A DNA stretch of 64,000 nucleotides from Enteractinococcus coprophilus (GTDB taxonomy: Bacteria > Actinomycetota > Actinomycetes > Actinomycetales > Micrococcaceae): positions 124,001 to 188,000 of the forward strand of contig NZ_VFOU01000001.1 of NCBI RefSeq assembly GCF_006716305.1, read 5' to 3'. The notes beneath the pieces are model-generated. The model ran no database searches. It was not told the origin of the DNA and worked only from the letters and a program-made list of their open reading frames with translations. The position numbers and the translations under genes were made by a program. The first letter of the stretch is position 1. Every line of letters begins with the position of its first letter. Shown piece after piece: positions 41,399 to 49,808 of the stretch.

Positions 41399-42895
41399 CT
41401 ATGATCCAATGCTCGCGGCTGCCTGTTCGGCCAATTGCCGGCTGCGAGCGCGATGGTCAATGCCGGCGAAGACCAGCGCGACCACCGAGAACATTATGAG
41501 CACTACCATCGCCATTTGGAATGCGTACGCGTAGGTGGCAACACTCGATGGGTTGGTGGGGTCGGGCAGACCGGAGGCGTCACGCGGAACGGCTACGACT
41601 AATGAGTAGAAGATTGCGGAACCCACAGCTATGCCAATCGCGTTGCCAAGTCGTTGTCCGACTTGTTGGAAGGATCCTGCAACGCCACCCTGGGTGACCG
41701 GCACGTCCATGAGTGTGCGCATCTGGTTTGCGGCCATAATAAAACCCGGTCCAACGCCAGCGATAGCTAACACGATGGCCATAGCGAGTGGGTTATGTTC
41801 CGGCGGGACCACCGCTGCCACGATCACCAGTCCGATCAGTGCGGCGATAAAGATCATGAAACCCCAGATAATCAGGCCGGTCGCATGCCGGTAGGTATAT
41901 TTGCCAACAACAGCGGCCACAATGGCGGATACAACAGCGTAGGGCACGGTGATCAGTCCGACCACCACTGGATCATGGCCGAGTCCTTGTTGGTTGAAGA
42001 GCGTCATGACTAAAAACATCGCAGGCATCGCTGCAAAAAACAGCGTGGTGATGATGACGCCGTTACGGTAAGACGACAACGTAAACAGGGTGAAATCCAA
42101 AACGGGACTTTTTCCTGCAGCCCGATAGCGGTTTTCCCACCGCACGAATAAATAGGCGGTCACAGCTCCCAGGCCCAATAACGCCCAGCGAGCCGGGTGG
42201 TCACCAGATCCTGTCGTCAACACAAACGGCAACATGACACATAAGACGCTGACAGCCATCAGCAGGACGCCCACGATATCAAGATCGGCGCGTCCTTCAC
42301 GGGGTTGTGCGGCCGGAATGAGCCATAGTGCTAGCGGAATGACAAGCAGCACTAATGGGACATTCATTCCGAAAGTCCAACGCCAGCCAAGCTCAGAACC
42401 CAAGCCACCGAGGAAGAGCCCGCCGATGGTTGGCCCAAACGCCGTCCCTAACCCAATGGCAGCTCCGAGGATACCAAAAGCCTGCCCTCGGGCTTGTCCT
42501 TGAAATATCGTCTGGATCATGCCCAACACTTGGGGCATGAGGATGCCAGCGGCGATTCCTTGCAGAATGCGAGCTATGACCAACAGGCTGGCAGTCGGAG
42601 CTAAAGCTGCCCCGAGTGACGCGACGGCGAAAATAACCAGCCCTATCATAAACATCGCTTTGCGATTCCACTGGTCCCCGAGTCGCCCCGAGGGCACCAG
42701 CGCGATACCAAACGCCAAGACATAGCCGGCAACAACCAGCCCTGTTTGAGCGGGTGTTGCCTGCAGTGTTTCCTCTAGCGGAGTCAATACGACATTGACT
42801 TTGACCACGTCAAGGATGGTTAATACCGCCACGGAGACGGTGACGGCAAAAGCGATCCACGGGGAACGGACCTCGGATTGTTGTTGGTCAGTCAC
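41399..42895 (-). CDS. MFS transporter, DHA2 (14-TM) family
   Basis: A 498-residue exporter with 14 hydrophobic helices. Motif A G-R-L-G-D-Q-W-N-R-K follows TM2, and motif C-like G-x-x-x-G-P-x-x-G-G is present in G-T-A-F-G-P-T-I-G-G. Family members pump drugs or metabolites with protons. The start is GTG and the promoter looks leaderless (TAGCCT, six bases, GTG). It is divergent from ychJ. A paralogue lies at 62480-63943. Confidence 0.9.
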   Translation of the reverse strand: MTDQQQSEVRSPWIAFAVTVSVAVLTILDVVKVNVVLTPLEETLQATPAQTGLVVAGYVLAFGIALVPSGRLGDQWNRKAMFMIGLVIFAVASLGAALAPTASLLVIARILQGIAAGILMPQVLGMIQTIFQGQARGQAFGILGAAIGLGTAFGPTIGGLFLGGLGSELGWRWTFGMNVPLVLLVIPLALWLIPAAQPREGRADLDIVGVLLMAVSVLCVMLPFVLTTGSGDHPARWALLGLGAVTAYLFVRWENRYRAAGKSPVLDFTLFTLSSYRNGVIITTLFFAAMPAMFLVMTLFNQQGLGHDPVVVGLITVPYAVVSAIVAAVVGKYTYRHATGLIIWGFMIFIAALIGLVIVAAVVPPEHNPLAMAIVLAIAGVGPGFIMAANQMRTLMDVPVTQGGVAGSFQQVGQRLGNAIGIAVGSAIFYSLVVAVPRDASGLPDPTNPSSVATYAYAFQMAMVVLIMFSVVALVFAGIDHRARSRQLAEQAAASIGS

Positions 42896-42907
42896 AACGA
42901 CAGGCTA
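42896..42907 (-). promoter_or_regulatory. Leaderless-type -10 box for the MFS gene
   Basis: On the minus strand TAGCCT is followed by six bases and the GTG start; no Shine-Dalgarno sequence. Confidence 0.45.
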
Positions 42908-43076
42908 GCCTATCGGGCTAATTTTAGGGTATGACACTGACGACCCACCAGCGCTGTGATAGTGACCCAGCGGAGGCTTGATTCTGAGGCTAGCGGCTGC
43001 GAGAACAAAGCCTTGCGGCTACAGTAGCAATCCGAGGCCCCCGCCCAGGGCGCACCCAGCTCAATGGAAGGTCACG

Positions 43077-43472
43077 ATGACAGTTCACCAGGATGCGCCA
43101 TGCCCCTGTGGCACAACAGCCCGCTTCAAGGACTGTTGTGCACCGTTGCTCAACGGTGCAGCGTTCCCCAAGACTGCCGAGGCACTTATGCGCTCGCGCT
43201 ACACGGCATTCGTCATCGGCGACGACGCCTATCTCGCAGCCAGTTGGCACTCCGCGACGCGTCCCGCCGACCCATCGGCGCCGCAAGGTATCGACTGGCG
43301 ACGGCTGCGCATTCGTGACACCGTTGCTGGCGGCCCGGATGATGAAACCGGCGAGGTCGAGTTCGTCGCGCATTTTCGCACGGTCGACGGCGCCCGGGAT
43401 TTCCTGCATGAACGTTCCCGGTTTGCTCGCGAAAACGATCGCTGGGTCTACGTTGACGGGGAGCTTTTCTAA
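43077..43472 (+). CDS. ychJ: YchJ-family (UPF0225) SEC-C motif protein
   Basis: A 131-residue protein with an N-terminal SEC-C zinc motif P-C-P-C-G-T-T-A-R-F-K-D-C-C and the YchJ core L-M-R-S-R-Y-T-A-F, followed by F-V-A-H-F and W-V-Y-V-D-G near the end. Cytosolic, function unknown. GGAAGG precedes the ATG at 43077; the longer in-frame extension is not supported. It is 23 bp upstream of the asparaginase gene. Confidence 0.88.
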   Translation: MTVHQDAPCPCGTTARFKDCCAPLLNGAAFPKTAEALMRSRYTAFVIGDDAYLAASWHSATRPADPSAPQGIDWRRLRIRDTVAGGPDDETGEVEFVAHFRTVDGARDFLHERSRFARENDRWVYVDGELF

Positions 43473-43495
43473 CCGGTCACCTTTACAATGGCTTC

Positions 43496-44464
43496 ATGAG
43501 CAATGTGCATGTAATAGGTACCGGCGGCACTATCGCGTCGCGGGCTGACGTCGGTGGTTCCGTCGTGGCAGACTCGGCAGGCGATGTCCTGGATGCCACG
43601 GGCTTGGACACCAACGTCACCACCGACGATGTGTTGCACATTAACTCATTTCATCTCACGTTTGCCGATCTACTCAAAATCCGGGCCGCCGTCGCGGAAG
43701 CTCTTGATGATCCGCAGATCGACGGGATTGTCCTGACTCATGGAACCGACACAATGGAAGAAACTGCATTCTTTTTGTCCCTGTTCCACGATTCCGAGAA
43801 ACCGGTCGTGCTGACCGGCGCTCAACGTGCCGCCGATTTACCCAACACTGATGGCCCAGAAAACCTCCGCCAGGCCGTGTTGGCCGCGGGGTCTGCCACG
43901 CTGCGCGGTGCCGGCGTCGTCGTTGGATTTGATGCGCAATTTCATGCGGCCCGTCGCACTCGCAAACAACACACGCTGGCAACATCGGCCTTTTCCGGTG
44001 GCACCCTGATCGCTGAGTTCTATCACCACGAGCTCACCCGCCTGGCGGCACCGGTGTCCTATCCGGTGCTTCAGGAGCCAACAGAACGCTTCGGGCAGCT
44101 TAACATCCCGGTCATTGATGCAGCGCCTGGCACGGATGCAGCCTTATTTTATGCGGCGTTGGAACACGGGGTTGATGGGCTGGTACTGCAAGGCGTGGGT
44201 GCTGGCAATGCCCCACCGGCATTTACCGACGCCGTAGAAACCGCCGTGGCTGACGGGATTCCGGTAGTGCTTTCGACCCGGGTGCCGGCCGGCCCGGTAG
44301 CACCCATTTATGGTAACGGCGGGGCGGTCACGCTGTTGGATGCGGGTGCCATGAGCGCGCATCAGCTCAACACGTATCAGGCGCGCATCCTGTTGGCCGT
44401 GTTAGTTTCCCACTCCCTACCAGAGCAGTCGCTGCGCACTATGTTCGCTGACCAAACTCGCTAA
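43496..44464 (+). CDS. ansA: L-asparaginase
   Basis: A 322-residue asparaginase. The first catalytic Thr is in G-T-G-G-T-I-A-S (residues 8-15) and the second triad in L-T-H-G-T-D-T-M-E-E-T. It converts asparagine to aspartate and ammonia. No signal peptide, so it is cytosolic. It sits between ychJ and an SDR that follows after 8 bp. Together with the aspartate ammonia-lyase at 57235 it could feed a route from Asn to fumarate. Confidence 0.93.
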   Translation: MSNVHVIGTGGTIASRADVGGSVVADSAGDVLDATGLDTNVTTDDVLHINSFHLTFADLLKIRAAVAEALDDPQIDGIVLTHGTDTMEETAFFLSLFHDSEKPVVLTGAQRAADLPNTDGPENLRQAVLAAGSATLRGAGVVVGFDAQFHAARRTRKQHTLATSAFSGGTLIAEFYHHELTRLAAPVSYPVLQEPTERFGQLNIPVIDAAPGTDAALFYAALEHGVDGLVLQGVGAGNAPPAFTDAVETAVADGIPVVLSTRVPAGPVAPIYGNGGAVTLLDAGAMSAHQLNTYQARILLAVLVSHSLPEQSLRTMFADQTR

Positions 44465-44472
44465 GGAGTACG

Positions 44473-45213
44473 ATGAATACCGCTCAACAACAGCTCAAAA
44501 TCACCGATCATCTGAAAGCTTTGGCCGTGACGAATAAACCGGTCGTGCTGGTCACAGGTGCTACCGGTGGCATTGGTCAGGCGATCGTCGAAGAACTCGT
44601 AGGCGACTACGCTATTGTCGCGCAGGGCCGCGATGAGGTTCGCTTGTTGACCCTGTCCCGGTTGGGTGAAGAGATTTATCCGGTGCAATGCGATCTGGTC
44701 GACACCGAAGAGTTTGCAACCACGTTTGGAATGTTACCCCGCGTCGATGCGCTGCTCAATGTTGCGGCCATCGCGCCCCGATTCGCTTTCGACGACGCCA
44801 ATGCGGCCGTGTGGTCAGAGGTCATGCACCTCAACGTCACTGTGCCCTCTGAATTGACTCGCACGCTGTTGCCCCAGTTGCAAGAAGCCACCGGAACCGT
44901 GGTGTTTTTAGGGTCGGGAGCCTCGCGGACGACGTCGCCAAATAATGTGGTCTATGCGGCGTCGAAACACGCTCTGCAGGCCCTGGCCGATGGGGTCCGG
45001 ATGCGGACGGAGGCTGACCGGATCCGGGTAGCAACCGTTGCGCCGGGATATGTTGATACGCAGATGATTGCCTGGGACGACAACTATCCGTTGCTGCTCC
45101 CCGAAACCCTAATCAAGCCCTCGACTGTTGCTCGGACCATCCGGCACGTGATCGAAGCCCCCTCGGATACCCAGATCACTGAGGTGTGGATTCGACCACG
45201 TACCGAAGCCTAA
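44473..45213 (+). CDS. SDR-family oxidoreductase
   Basis: A 246-residue SDR. The Rossmann motif T-G-A-T-G-G-I-G lies near residues 29-36, later than usual because of a 24-residue N-terminal helix. N-V-A-A-I (NNAG-like) and the Y-A-A-S-K catalytic pair (about 159-163) are intact, with G-S-G-A-S before it. Substrate unknown. TAAGGAG containing the ansA stop provides its ribosome site, so the two genes are coupled. Confidence 0.85.
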   Translation: MNTAQQQLKITDHLKALAVTNKPVVLVTGATGGIGQAIVEELVGDYAIVAQGRDEVRLLTLSRLGEEIYPVQCDLVDTEEFATTFGMLPRVDALLNVAAIAPRFAFDDANAAVWSEVMHLNVTVPSELTRTLLPQLQEATGTVVFLGSGASRTTSPNNVVYAASKHALQALADGVRMRTEADRIRVATVAPGYVDTQMIAWDDNYPLLLPETLIKPSTVARTIRHVIEAPSDTQITEVWIRPRTEA

Positions 45214-45231
45214 CGGGTTCGGTAGACAGCG

Positions 45232-46344
45232 TTAGGCGTACAGCGGGTTCGTGGCCGGGTCGACGCCTTCACCCTCACGTACCGGGCCGGGGGCAGTGCC
45301 GTCACCAAATGGTGAACCGCCCAAGTCCTGGCGTCCGTGCTCGGTGAGCCATTCGGCCAGTACGGGACCCTTGGGCACAATGCCGGAAGGGTTAATGTCG
45401 CGGTGGACGATGTAGTAGTGGTCTTTGACCTGTTGGAAGTCCACGGTGTCCCCGAAGCCCGGGGTTTGGAACAGATCACGCGCGTAGGCCCATAATGCCG
45501 AGAATTCGATGAGCTTATTGCGGTTGCACTTGAAATGTCCGTGGTAGGCGGGATCAAAACGTACCAGGGTCGTGAACAGGCGGACGTCGGCCTCGGTGAT
45601 GTGTTCACCCATCAGATACCGTCGGGTCGTTAGGCGCTCTTCCAGCCAGTCCATCGCGGTAAATAACCGCTCGTAGGCATCCTCGTAGGCTTCCTGGGAG
45701 CCGGCGAAGCCCGCACGGTAGACGCCGTTGTTGACCTCGGTGAAGATGCGTTTGATGATGTCAAACATCTCATCAAGGTGTTCTTCGGGCAGTAAGTTTG
45801 GAGCGCCGTCACGATGGAATGCGGTCCACTCGGTAGAGAAATCCAGGGTGATCTGCGGGTAGTCGTTGGTCACCACGCCCCCGGTTGGGATGTCCACGAT
45901 CGCCGGTACGGTGATGCCACGTGGGTAATCTGGGAAGCGTTTGAAATAGTTTTCCTGCAGCCGATGGGTACCCAGCACCGGGTCAACGCCGTCAGGATCC
46001 AAATCAAAAGTCCAGGAGTTCGCGTCGTGGGTGGGGCCCGGAGTGCCAAGCGAGATGGCGTCTTCCAATCCCAATAGACGACGCACGATAATCGTCCGGT
46101 TCGCCCACGGGCACGCGCGGGCCGCCACCAAGCGGTACCGGCCGGCCTCGACCGGCCAGGCTTCAGCATCTTTGGTCAGACCGGTGGTCAAGGTACCGAT
46201 CGTATTGTATTCATAGGGGTCGGCGTCCCGGTGTGCTTCAGGGTCGGCGACGATGCGATCATTAATGTAGTTTGTGTCGCGAGTAAATGGTTTGCCGGGT
46301 GTGGAGTATCCAGTATTGGTCGAAGAGTCCATAGACTTCACCAT
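45232..46344 (-). CDS. Glutathione S-transferase family reductase (Ecm4/xenobiotic reductase type)
   Basis: A 370-residue protein. The active-site motif A-R-A-C-P-W-A-N-R has Cys78, as in glutathionyl-hydroquinone reductases; the GST C-terminal helical domain follows with Y-L-M-G-E-H-I-T-E-A-D-V-R-L-F-T-T. Actinobacteria generally use mycothiol instead of glutathione, so the thiol donor may be mycothiol. The start at 46344 has GGAAG seven bases upstream; an alternative ATG lies at 46332. Its start codon abuts that of the divergent MBL gene. Confidence 0.87.
   Translation of the reverse strand: MVKSMDSSTNTGYSTPGKPFTRDTNYINDRIVADPEAHRDADPYEYNTIGTLTTGLTKDAEAWPVEAGRYRLVAARACPWANRTIIVRRLLGLEDAISLGTPGPTHDANSWTFDLDPDGVDPVLGTHRLQENYFKRFPDYPRGITVPAIVDIPTGGVVTNDYPQITLDFSTEWTAFHRDGAPNLLPEEHLDEMFDIIKRIFTEVNNGVYRAGFAGSQEAYEDAYERLFTAMDWLEERLTTRRYLMGEHITEADVRLFTTLVRFDPAYHGHFKCNRNKLIEFSALWAYARDLFQTPGFGDTVDFQQVKDHYYIVHRDINPSGIVPKGPVLAEWLTEHGRQDLGGSPFGDGTAPGPVREGEGVDPATNPLYA
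46332..46344 (+). promoter_or_regulatory. Leaderless-type -10 box for MBL hydrolase, inside the divergent gene
   Basis: TAGACT (46332-46337) is followed by seven bases and the ATG at 46345. The box overlaps the first codons of the opposite gene. No clear -35 was identified. Confidence 0.45.
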
Positions 46345-47193
46345 ATGAGTTCTTCCAGCATTGTGGCTAGTAGCCTGTTCACAACCCGAATTACCCAGGA
46401 CAATCCTTCCGGGATGACCTTGAGCGGCACGAACACGTATGTCATCGCGGCGCCCGGGGCCGACACGGCGGTGATCGTGGACCCGGGGTATGCTACCGGC
46501 GCCACCGCCCACGCTGACGCGGTCAGCAAAGTGTTGGGTGATCGCACGGTCGAAACCATCCTGATCACCCATCATCATCTCGACCACACGGGGGCCTTGC
46601 CCACCTTTATTGAACGCTTTGATGCGCCGGTGCGGGCAGTCGATGAGCAGTGGTGCCGCAATGCGCCGCCCTTGATCGGCGGGGAGGTCCTCACCGGCGG
46701 CGGCACTCGGATCCGCGTGGTCGCAACCCCCGGCCACACTTCCGACTCAGTATCCTTCTTCCTGCCCGAAGATCATGCGCCACCGCACCCGGGCGGGACC
46801 GTCCTGACCGGGGATACGATTCTGGGTGAAGGCACCACCATGCTGGATTACCCAGACGGTACACTCCACGATTATCTGAAGTCCTTGGACACCCTAGCGG
46901 GGCTGGAAGGTGCCGGACGTCAGGTGGCCATCCTGCCGGCCCACGGCCCAACTCTTGCCTCAGTGGCTCGCACTGCCGAGGAGTATCGTACGCACCGGTT
47001 AGAACGTGTGGACCAGGTACGCGAACTCATCCGAGATTTGCCACCCATTTTGACGCCGGTGGATTGGGAGTCGGTCGTCGTGCGTGATGTATCGATGCGG
47101 CTCTACCCCAACCTGCCCGATGTGGTTCGCGGACCAGCCATGAAAACCTTGGCTGCAACCCTGGACTATTTGCTTGCTAGCCCGAAGGATTAA
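46345..47193 (+). CDS. MBL-fold metallo-hydrolase
   Basis: A 282-residue hydrolase with the zinc motif T-H-H-H-L-D-H-T-G (HxHxDH) near residues 74-82, a further ligand in P-G-H-T-S-D-S near 130 and G-D-T-I near 155. It resembles LACTB2/glyoxalase II-like hydrolases. Substrate unknown. The chosen ATG lacks a Shine-Dalgarno sequence and is probably leaderless. Usp and macro-domain genes follow within 3 bp each, forming an operon. Confidence 0.87.
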   Translation: MSSSSIVASSLFTTRITQDNPSGMTLSGTNTYVIAAPGADTAVIVDPGYATGATAHADAVSKVLGDRTVETILITHHHLDHTGALPTFIERFDAPVRAVDEQWCRNAPPLIGGEVLTGGGTRIRVVATPGHTSDSVSFFLPEDHAPPHPGGTVLTGDTILGEGTTMLDYPDGTLHDYLKSLDTLAGLEGAGRQVAILPAHGPTLASVARTAEEYRTHRLERVDQVRELIRDLPPILTPVDWESVVVRDVSMRLYPNLPDVVRGPAMKTLAATLDYLLASPKD

Positions 47194-47196
47194 GTC

Positions 47197-47628
47197 ATGA
47201 CCATTATTGTGGGATACACCGAGTCAGAACCATCACGAGCAGCCCTAGACTTCGGGCTTGACCTCGCCGAGAAACTGTCCATGAGCGTCGTCGTCGTCAA
47301 TGCCGGCCCCGGAGCAGAACGACGCTCGGAGTCAGAGCTCACGCAAGCCCAAACCGAACAGCTAGAACAGTATCTGGCCCGATTCAGCGTGCCAACGGAA
47401 CTGCGGAAATACTCGCGCGGCCGCTCCACCACTGATGAGTTTAAAGACGTCGTCGCCGAGCTGCACCCCTATGCGGTGATCATTGGGACCGCAAAACGCA
47501 CCGGATTTTCCAAGTTCATGATGGGTTCCGTTGCCGATGAACTGCTGCGCGAACTGCCGGTTCCGGTCGTTTCAGTTAAAGTCCCCGAGACTGCCGTCAC
47601 GAAACAGGCCAAGCACGAAGAGGATTAG
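47197..47628 (+). CDS. Universal stress protein (UspA family)
   Basis: A 143-residue Usp: Y-T-E-S-E-P-S-R-A-A-L-D at the N-terminus (GYDGSxxS-like) and I-G-T-A-K-R-T-G-F-S-K-F-M-M-G-S-V-A near residues 94-110, a variant of the ATP-binding G-x2-G-x9-G-S/T motif with the first part altered. ATP binding is therefore uncertain. It starts 3 bp after the MBL gene and ends 2 bp before the macro-domain gene. Confidence 0.85.
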   Translation: MTIIVGYTESEPSRAALDFGLDLAEKLSMSVVVVNAGPGAERRSESELTQAQTEQLEQYLARFSVPTELRKYSRGRSTTDEFKDVVAELHPYAVIIGTAKRTGFSKFMMGSVADELLRELPVPVVSVKVPETAVTKQAKHEED

Positions 47629-47630
47629 AT

Positions 47631-48146
47631 ATGGAACTGGTTGTCCAACGCGGTGACATCACCACCGTCGAGGTTGATGCGATCGTCAATGCCGCCAATT
47701 CCACATTATTAGGCGGTGGTGGCGTCGACGGTGCGATTCATCGAGCCGGCGGACCTGAGATCCTGGAAGCAACCAAAGCGTTACGGGCTACTGAGCTGCC
47801 CGATGGTCTGCCAACCGGTGACGCCGTGGCGACCACAGCCGGTAAACTGCCCGCTCGCTGGGTCATTCACACCGTGGGACCGGTCTATGCAAAGTCCAAG
47901 GACCGGCGCCACCTGCTGATCAGCTGCTATCGGCGCTCACTGGAAGTCGCTGATGAGCTGGGCGCCACATCGGTCGCGTTCCCCACCATCTCAGCCGGCG
48001 TCTATGGTTGGCCGCACGACGACGCCGTGGCCGTTGCGGTGGACACCGTACGCTCCATGGCGTCTAAAATTTCGGTTGCCACAGTAGTGTTCGTGCCGTT
48101 CTCGGAAGACATGGAACAGCTCTACAACGCCCACCTGGCTAAGTAG
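47631..48146 (+). CDS. Macro-domain protein (O-acetyl-ADP-ribose deacetylase type)
   Basis: A 171-residue macro domain: D-A-I-V-N-A-A-N-S-T-L-L-G-G-G-G-V-D-G-A-I-H at about residues 18-39 contains the catalytic-type Asn and Asp, and I-S-A-G-V-Y-G-W-P lines the ribose pocket. It resembles YmdB/MacroD proteins that remove ADP-ribose or O-acetyl-ADP-ribose adducts. It is the last gene of an MBL-Usp-macro operon and ends 5 bp from the convergent mscS stop. Confidence 0.92.
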   Translation: MELVVQRGDITTVEVDAIVNAANSTLLGGGGVDGAIHRAGGPEILEATKALRATELPDGLPTGDAVATTAGKLPARWVIHTVGPVYAKSKDRRHLLISCYRRSLEVADELGATSVAFPTISAGVYGWPHDDAVAVAVDTVRSMASKISVATVVFVPFSEDMEQLYNAHLAK

Positions 48147-48151
48147 GGTGG

Positions 48152-49750
48152 CTAGTCGTCACGACGGCGGCGGTCGTCGTCCTCGGCACCTTCCTGGTCG
48201 TCGTCATCACGGCGACCTTGGTCTACGACTTCGAGCTCGCTGGTGTTCTGCGCACGACTGCGGTAGGCCTCTTCGCCGGGGCCTGCCATATCCGCGCTGC
48301 GTTCAATCGCAGAAACCGAGCCGGTGTACATCGTCCCATCTTCGGACGGTTTGGTCAGCGGCACCGATGAGGTATCCGGACCGGTCGGGACTAACTCGTC
48401 GTCCTGTTCCTGTTGGCGACGGGTTATCGTAGGAATCGTCCCGATCTCAACCGGTGGTTCAGTACTGTAGCGCTGCGCCTTGTCATGATCGAAGCTTGGC
48501 ACCGAGTTCATATCCCAGCGACTGCTGCGATGGGCGGGCTCCTTGGCGCGCTTGCGCTGAGCAGGTTCGCGCTCGGGTTGCTGCTCGGGTGTCTCAACGC
48601 GGGGTTCTGGCGGGGCTTGTTCGATCCGCATCACGTTCATCGCATACGGGTGCTCTTCGGAAATGAACTTGATGAAGTCCTCGCGCACCAGGCACTGCAG
48701 GTCCCACAACTCTCCGGCGTTGCGTGCTGACACCGCCACGCGCAGGGTTGCCCGATCATTGGCAATGTCTAAGACCTGGATCTTGGCGTCACGTCCATCC
48801 CACAGATCCGAGGACTCTACCAGCGCACGCAGGCGGGCGCGCAGCGCATCTACCGGCACGCGCCAGTCAACTTGGAAATCGATTCCGGCGGAAATCTCGG
48901 TCCCAACGCGCGTGTAGTTCTCAAACGGAGTGGTGGTGAAATACGACGACGGATAAATAATGCGCCGGCCGTCCCAAATTTTCAGTACAACATACGACAT
49001 CGTGATGTCTTCGATGGTCCCGTAGTAATCGTCCATCACGACGACGTCGCCCACGCGGATCGCGTCGGTGAAAGCCAGCTGCATTCCGGCAAAAACGTTC
49101 GTCAGCGTGGTTTGCACGGCCAGAGCGGCGACCACTGAAATTAAACCGGCCGAGGCCAACAGACCGGCGCCCAGAGCGCGTACCTGCGGAATGGCCAGCA
49201 GGATTGCAGCGATAGCGATCACAATAATGATGGCGTGCAGGACGCGTTTAATGAGTTGCATCTGAGTTTTGATGCGACGACCGCGTCGATCTTCGGTGGT
49301 GACTTCGTCATAGCGCACCTCAACACGCCGCTCAATGACGTTGACGAGGCGCAGTGCTAACCAGGCAAAACCTGAGGCCGTACCGATCAGCAGTATGAAG
49401 GCCAAGAGGTCATACATCGCGATGTCGCGGCCGGACAGTTCCAGGCCGATGCGGGCACCGAGGAAAGCCATCGCCGTGAAGGCGGGCACCAGAAGAATTT
49501 TCAGATGGGATAAAAAGCGTTTGCGCGATCGTAGGAGAAAACGAGCGACGAGAGCGACCGCTGCGGTAACGAGCAGCCCTATGAGTACCCCGACGGCGAT
49601 ATTGAGCGAGACACCAAACAGCGGGCCTAGTGATTCGATATTTTCTAGTGCCGAGTTCTGCACATCCTCGGGGACGGCTTCTTCCATATTCGGCAGTGAA
49701 GGCACCTCGGTCGGCTCAGCCGGGGCCTCTTCAGTTTCGTGACGCAACAT
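48152..49750 (-). CDS. MscS-family mechanosensitive channel
   Basis: A 532-residue channel. Three to five N-terminal TM helices (about 30-175) end in the pore helix with G-A-G-L-L-A-S-A-G-L-I-S-V-V-A-A-L-A-V-Q, then the beta domain D-A-I-R-V-G-D-V-V-V-M-D. The last 160 residues are a charged, disordered extension rich in Arg/Glu/Pro and Asp. The start at 49750 is chosen because GAGAGG lies nine bases ahead; in-frame ATGs at 49759 and 49810 are alternatives, but the last would coincide with the hisD start. Confidence 0.9.
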   Translation of the reverse strand: MLRHETEEAPAEPTEVPSLPNMEEAVPEDVQNSALENIESLGPLFGVSLNIAVGVLIGLLVTAAVALVARFLLRSRKRFLSHLKILLVPAFTAMAFLGARIGLELSGRDIAMYDLLAFILLIGTASGFAWLALRLVNVIERRVEVRYDEVTTEDRRGRRIKTQMQLIKRVLHAIIIVIAIAAILLAIPQVRALGAGLLASAGLISVVAALAVQTTLTNVFAGMQLAFTDAIRVGDVVVMDDYYGTIEDITMSYVVLKIWDGRRIIYPSSYFTTTPFENYTRVGTEISAGIDFQVDWRVPVDALRARLRALVESSDLWDGRDAKIQVLDIANDRATLRVAVSARNAGELWDLQCLVREDFIKFISEEHPYAMNVMRIEQAPPEPRVETPEQQPEREPAQRKRAKEPAHRSSRWDMNSVPSFDHDKAQRYSTEPPVEIGTIPTITRRQQEQDDELVPTGPDTSSVPLTKPSEDGTMYTGSVSAIERSADMAGPGEEAYRSRAQNTSELEVVDQGRRDDDDQEGAEDDDRRRRDD

Positions 49751-49773
49751 AGGCACCATCCTCTCAGCGCGAT

Positions 49774-49808
49774 CTGAACTAAACCTGAAAACGGCTACAC
49801 TAACAGTC
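49774..49808 (+). promoter_or_regulatory. Leaderless promoter of hisD
   Basis: CTGAAC (49774-49779), a 16-bp spacer and TACACT (49796-49801) precede the ATG by seven bases. No Shine-Dalgarno sequence. Confidence 0.55.
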
